The notes beneath the pieces were generated by a model that saw only the letters and a program-made list of their open reading frames with translations, did no database searches and had not been told where the DNA came from. Made by a program: the position numbers and the translations under genes. Shown piece after piece: positions 5,999-6,412 of a stretch of 6,412 bases of DNA. Positions within the stretch are counted from its first letter, which is position 1; every line of letters starts with the position of its first letter. This DNA comes from Dehalococcoidia bacterium (GTDB taxonomy: Bacteria > Chloroflexota > Dehalococcoidia > Dehalococcoidales > DAOWLH01): the NCBI GenBank assembly GCA_030638985.1, contig DAOWDO010000027.1, positions 1-6,412 on the forward strand, read 5' to 3'.

Positions 5999-6046
5999 GC
6001 AGTAACCTCTGGTACTATGGTTTTTACTATAGTCCCACATTATTAC

Positions 6047-6085
6047 TTGACAGGTTGTGGTATTATTTATATGGAATCTTATAGT
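6047..6085 (+). promoter_or_regulatory. Promoter candidate for the secreted-protein gene
   Basis: A perfect -35, TTGACA (6047-6052), is followed by an AT-rich tract. The best-placed -10 candidates are poor: TATATG at 6068-6073 with a 15-base spacer, or TATGGA at 6070-6075 with a 17-base spacer. TATAGT (6080-6085) is a good -10 by itself but is 27 bases from the -35; it would pair with TTGTGG (6055-6060) at 19. Either start would begin the transcript close to the structured leader at 6091. An imperfect dyad with ACTAT (6014-6018) and ATAGT (6029-6033) lies just upstream. Confidence 0.4.
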
Positions 6086-6090
6086 ATATC

Positions 6091-6215
6091 GAAAGGAGGT
6101 GATGCCCTAGTCAGCACCCGAAAGGGAAGAGGGAGCTATGAGCTCCGCTGCAGAAAACTTGAAGTTATCTTGTCTCTGTAAGAGGGGCAAGGATATGTCT
6201 TTATTTGCAGAGGCG
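6091..6215 (+). ncRNA. Structured 5' leader of unknown class, candidate cis-regulatory RNA
   Basis: This stretch has no gene but several hairpins in a row. Bases 6091-6103 (GAAAGGAGGTGAT) are a perfect complement of the usual 16S rRNA 3' end. CCC-GAAA-GGG (6117-6126) is a short stem with a GNRA tetraloop. GGAGCT/AGCTCC (6132-6137 and 6141-6146) closes on ATG. AACTT/AAGTT lies at 6156-6166. A long stem pairs 6166-6177 with 6183-6195 (about 12 pairs including G-T, one bulge). CTGCA (6148-6152) can pair with TGCAG (6206-6210), extended past one mismatch by CC/GG (6145-6146 with 6212-6213). This outer pairing encloses the inner hairpins and competes with the GGAGCT hairpin, so two alternative folds exist. 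I compared it from memory with common riboswitch cores (TPP, SAM, cobalamin, c-di-GMP, fluoride, glycine, guanidine) and recognise none. Confidence 0.35.
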
Positions 6216-6253
6216 TAGAATAAATATCTTAATGGAGGAAAATTTAAAGGTCG

Positions 6254-6412
6254 ATGAAAAGAAAACTAACTAAAATATTAGGAGTAGTGCTGACGCTGTC
6301 ATTGCTGGTCAGCCTGGGAGTGACCATGGCGGTTCCGGCAAGTGCCGGTACGCAGGCATGGTCACCGTATGCCATCCCGTCCGCCACCGGTCTGGTGCTG
6401 GATACGGGTAGC
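6254..6412 (+). CDS. Secreted or cell-surface protein, first 53 residues (cut by window edge)
   Basis: The ATG at 6254 opens a frame that runs to the window edge. Residues 1-31 are a clear Sec signal peptide: a basic start (MKRKLTK), a hydrophobic core ILGVVLTLSLLVSLGVTMAV (8-27), and a type I cleavage motif A29-S30-A31 before G32. There is no lipobox cysteine, so it is not a lipoprotein. The mature part begins GTQAWSPYAIPSATGLVLDTGS. The W...IPSATG..L pattern resembles exported, repeat-containing surface proteins I associate with Dehalococcoidia, but too little is visible to name a fold or function. An in-frame stop (TAA, 6245-6247) just upstream rules out a longer N-terminus. The ribosome site is odd: AAAGG ends 3 bases before the ATG and GGAGG (6234-6238) is 15 bases away. 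It probably forms its own transcription unit after rho. Confidence 0.8.
   Translation, partial: MKRKLTKILGVVLTLSLLVSLGVTMAVPASAGTQAWSPYAIPSATGLVLDTGS

Noticed and set aside
6102..6110. Mini reading frame ATG CCC TAG after the strong Shine-Dalgarno-like sequence
   Set aside because: It is too close to the GGAGG (2 bases) and encodes only two residues; not called as a gene.
6091..6215. Known riboswitch, SRP RNA or tRNA in the leader
   Set aside because: None of the conserved cores I know could be found, and no cloverleaf forms, so no class is assigned.
1..6412. CRISPR arrays, insertion sequences, phage genes or defence systems
   Set aside because: No spaced direct repeats, transposase-like frames or terminal inverted repeats were seen; all gene-sized stretches are housekeeping genes except the secreted protein.

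Overview
The window (about 55-60% GC by eye, tightly packed genes, standard genetic code) looks like part of a bacterial chromosome. Three things together suggest a member of the Chloroflexota, most likely a Dehalococcoidia-like lineage: an HspR-type rather than only HrcA-type heat-shock regulator, consensus sigma-70 promoters, and a signal-peptide protein whose mature start (Trp, then I-P-S-A-T-G) resembles surface proteins I associate with that group. This placement is an inference from gene content and style, not from a marker-gene comparison.

The left third (1-2023, minus strand) is a heat-shock operon read right to left: dnaJ-type co-chaperone, hspR (MerR-family repressor) and clpB (N-terminal 228 residues, cut by the window edge). 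dnaJ and hspR are 23 bases apart. hspR and clpB share an ATGA stop/start overlap, so they are probably translationally coupled. A consensus promoter (TTGACA, 18-base spacer, TATAAT) lies just upstream of dnaJ. dnaK and grpE are not present here.

The 338-base divergent intergenic region (2024-2361) holds the dnaJ promoter, a 20-bp imperfect dyad just upstream of it, two overlapping tandem sigma-70 promoters pointing at pyrG, and a pyrG leader of about 110 bases with an AT-rich stem followed by five T and a palindrome touching the ribosome-binding region.

The middle and right (2362-5951, plus strand) is an operon of pyrG (CTP synthase), a small TalC-type transaldolase, and rho (termination factor), with gaps of 16 and 13 bases. 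The order matches a condensed version of the Bacillus pyrG-fba-tal-murA-glpX-rho-rpmE neighbourhood. The genes link nucleotide synthesis, sugar-phosphate exchange and transcription termination.

After rho there is a 302-base gap (5952-6253). It contains a modest terminator-like hairpin, a promoter candidate with a perfect -35, and a roughly 125-base leader rich in hairpins. The leader opens with a 13-base perfect complement of the 16S rRNA 3' end that is not followed by a usable start codon. Beyond it begins a secreted protein (53 residues visible). This leader is the least explained element in the window and the best candidate for something undescribed; the genes themselves are well-known families.
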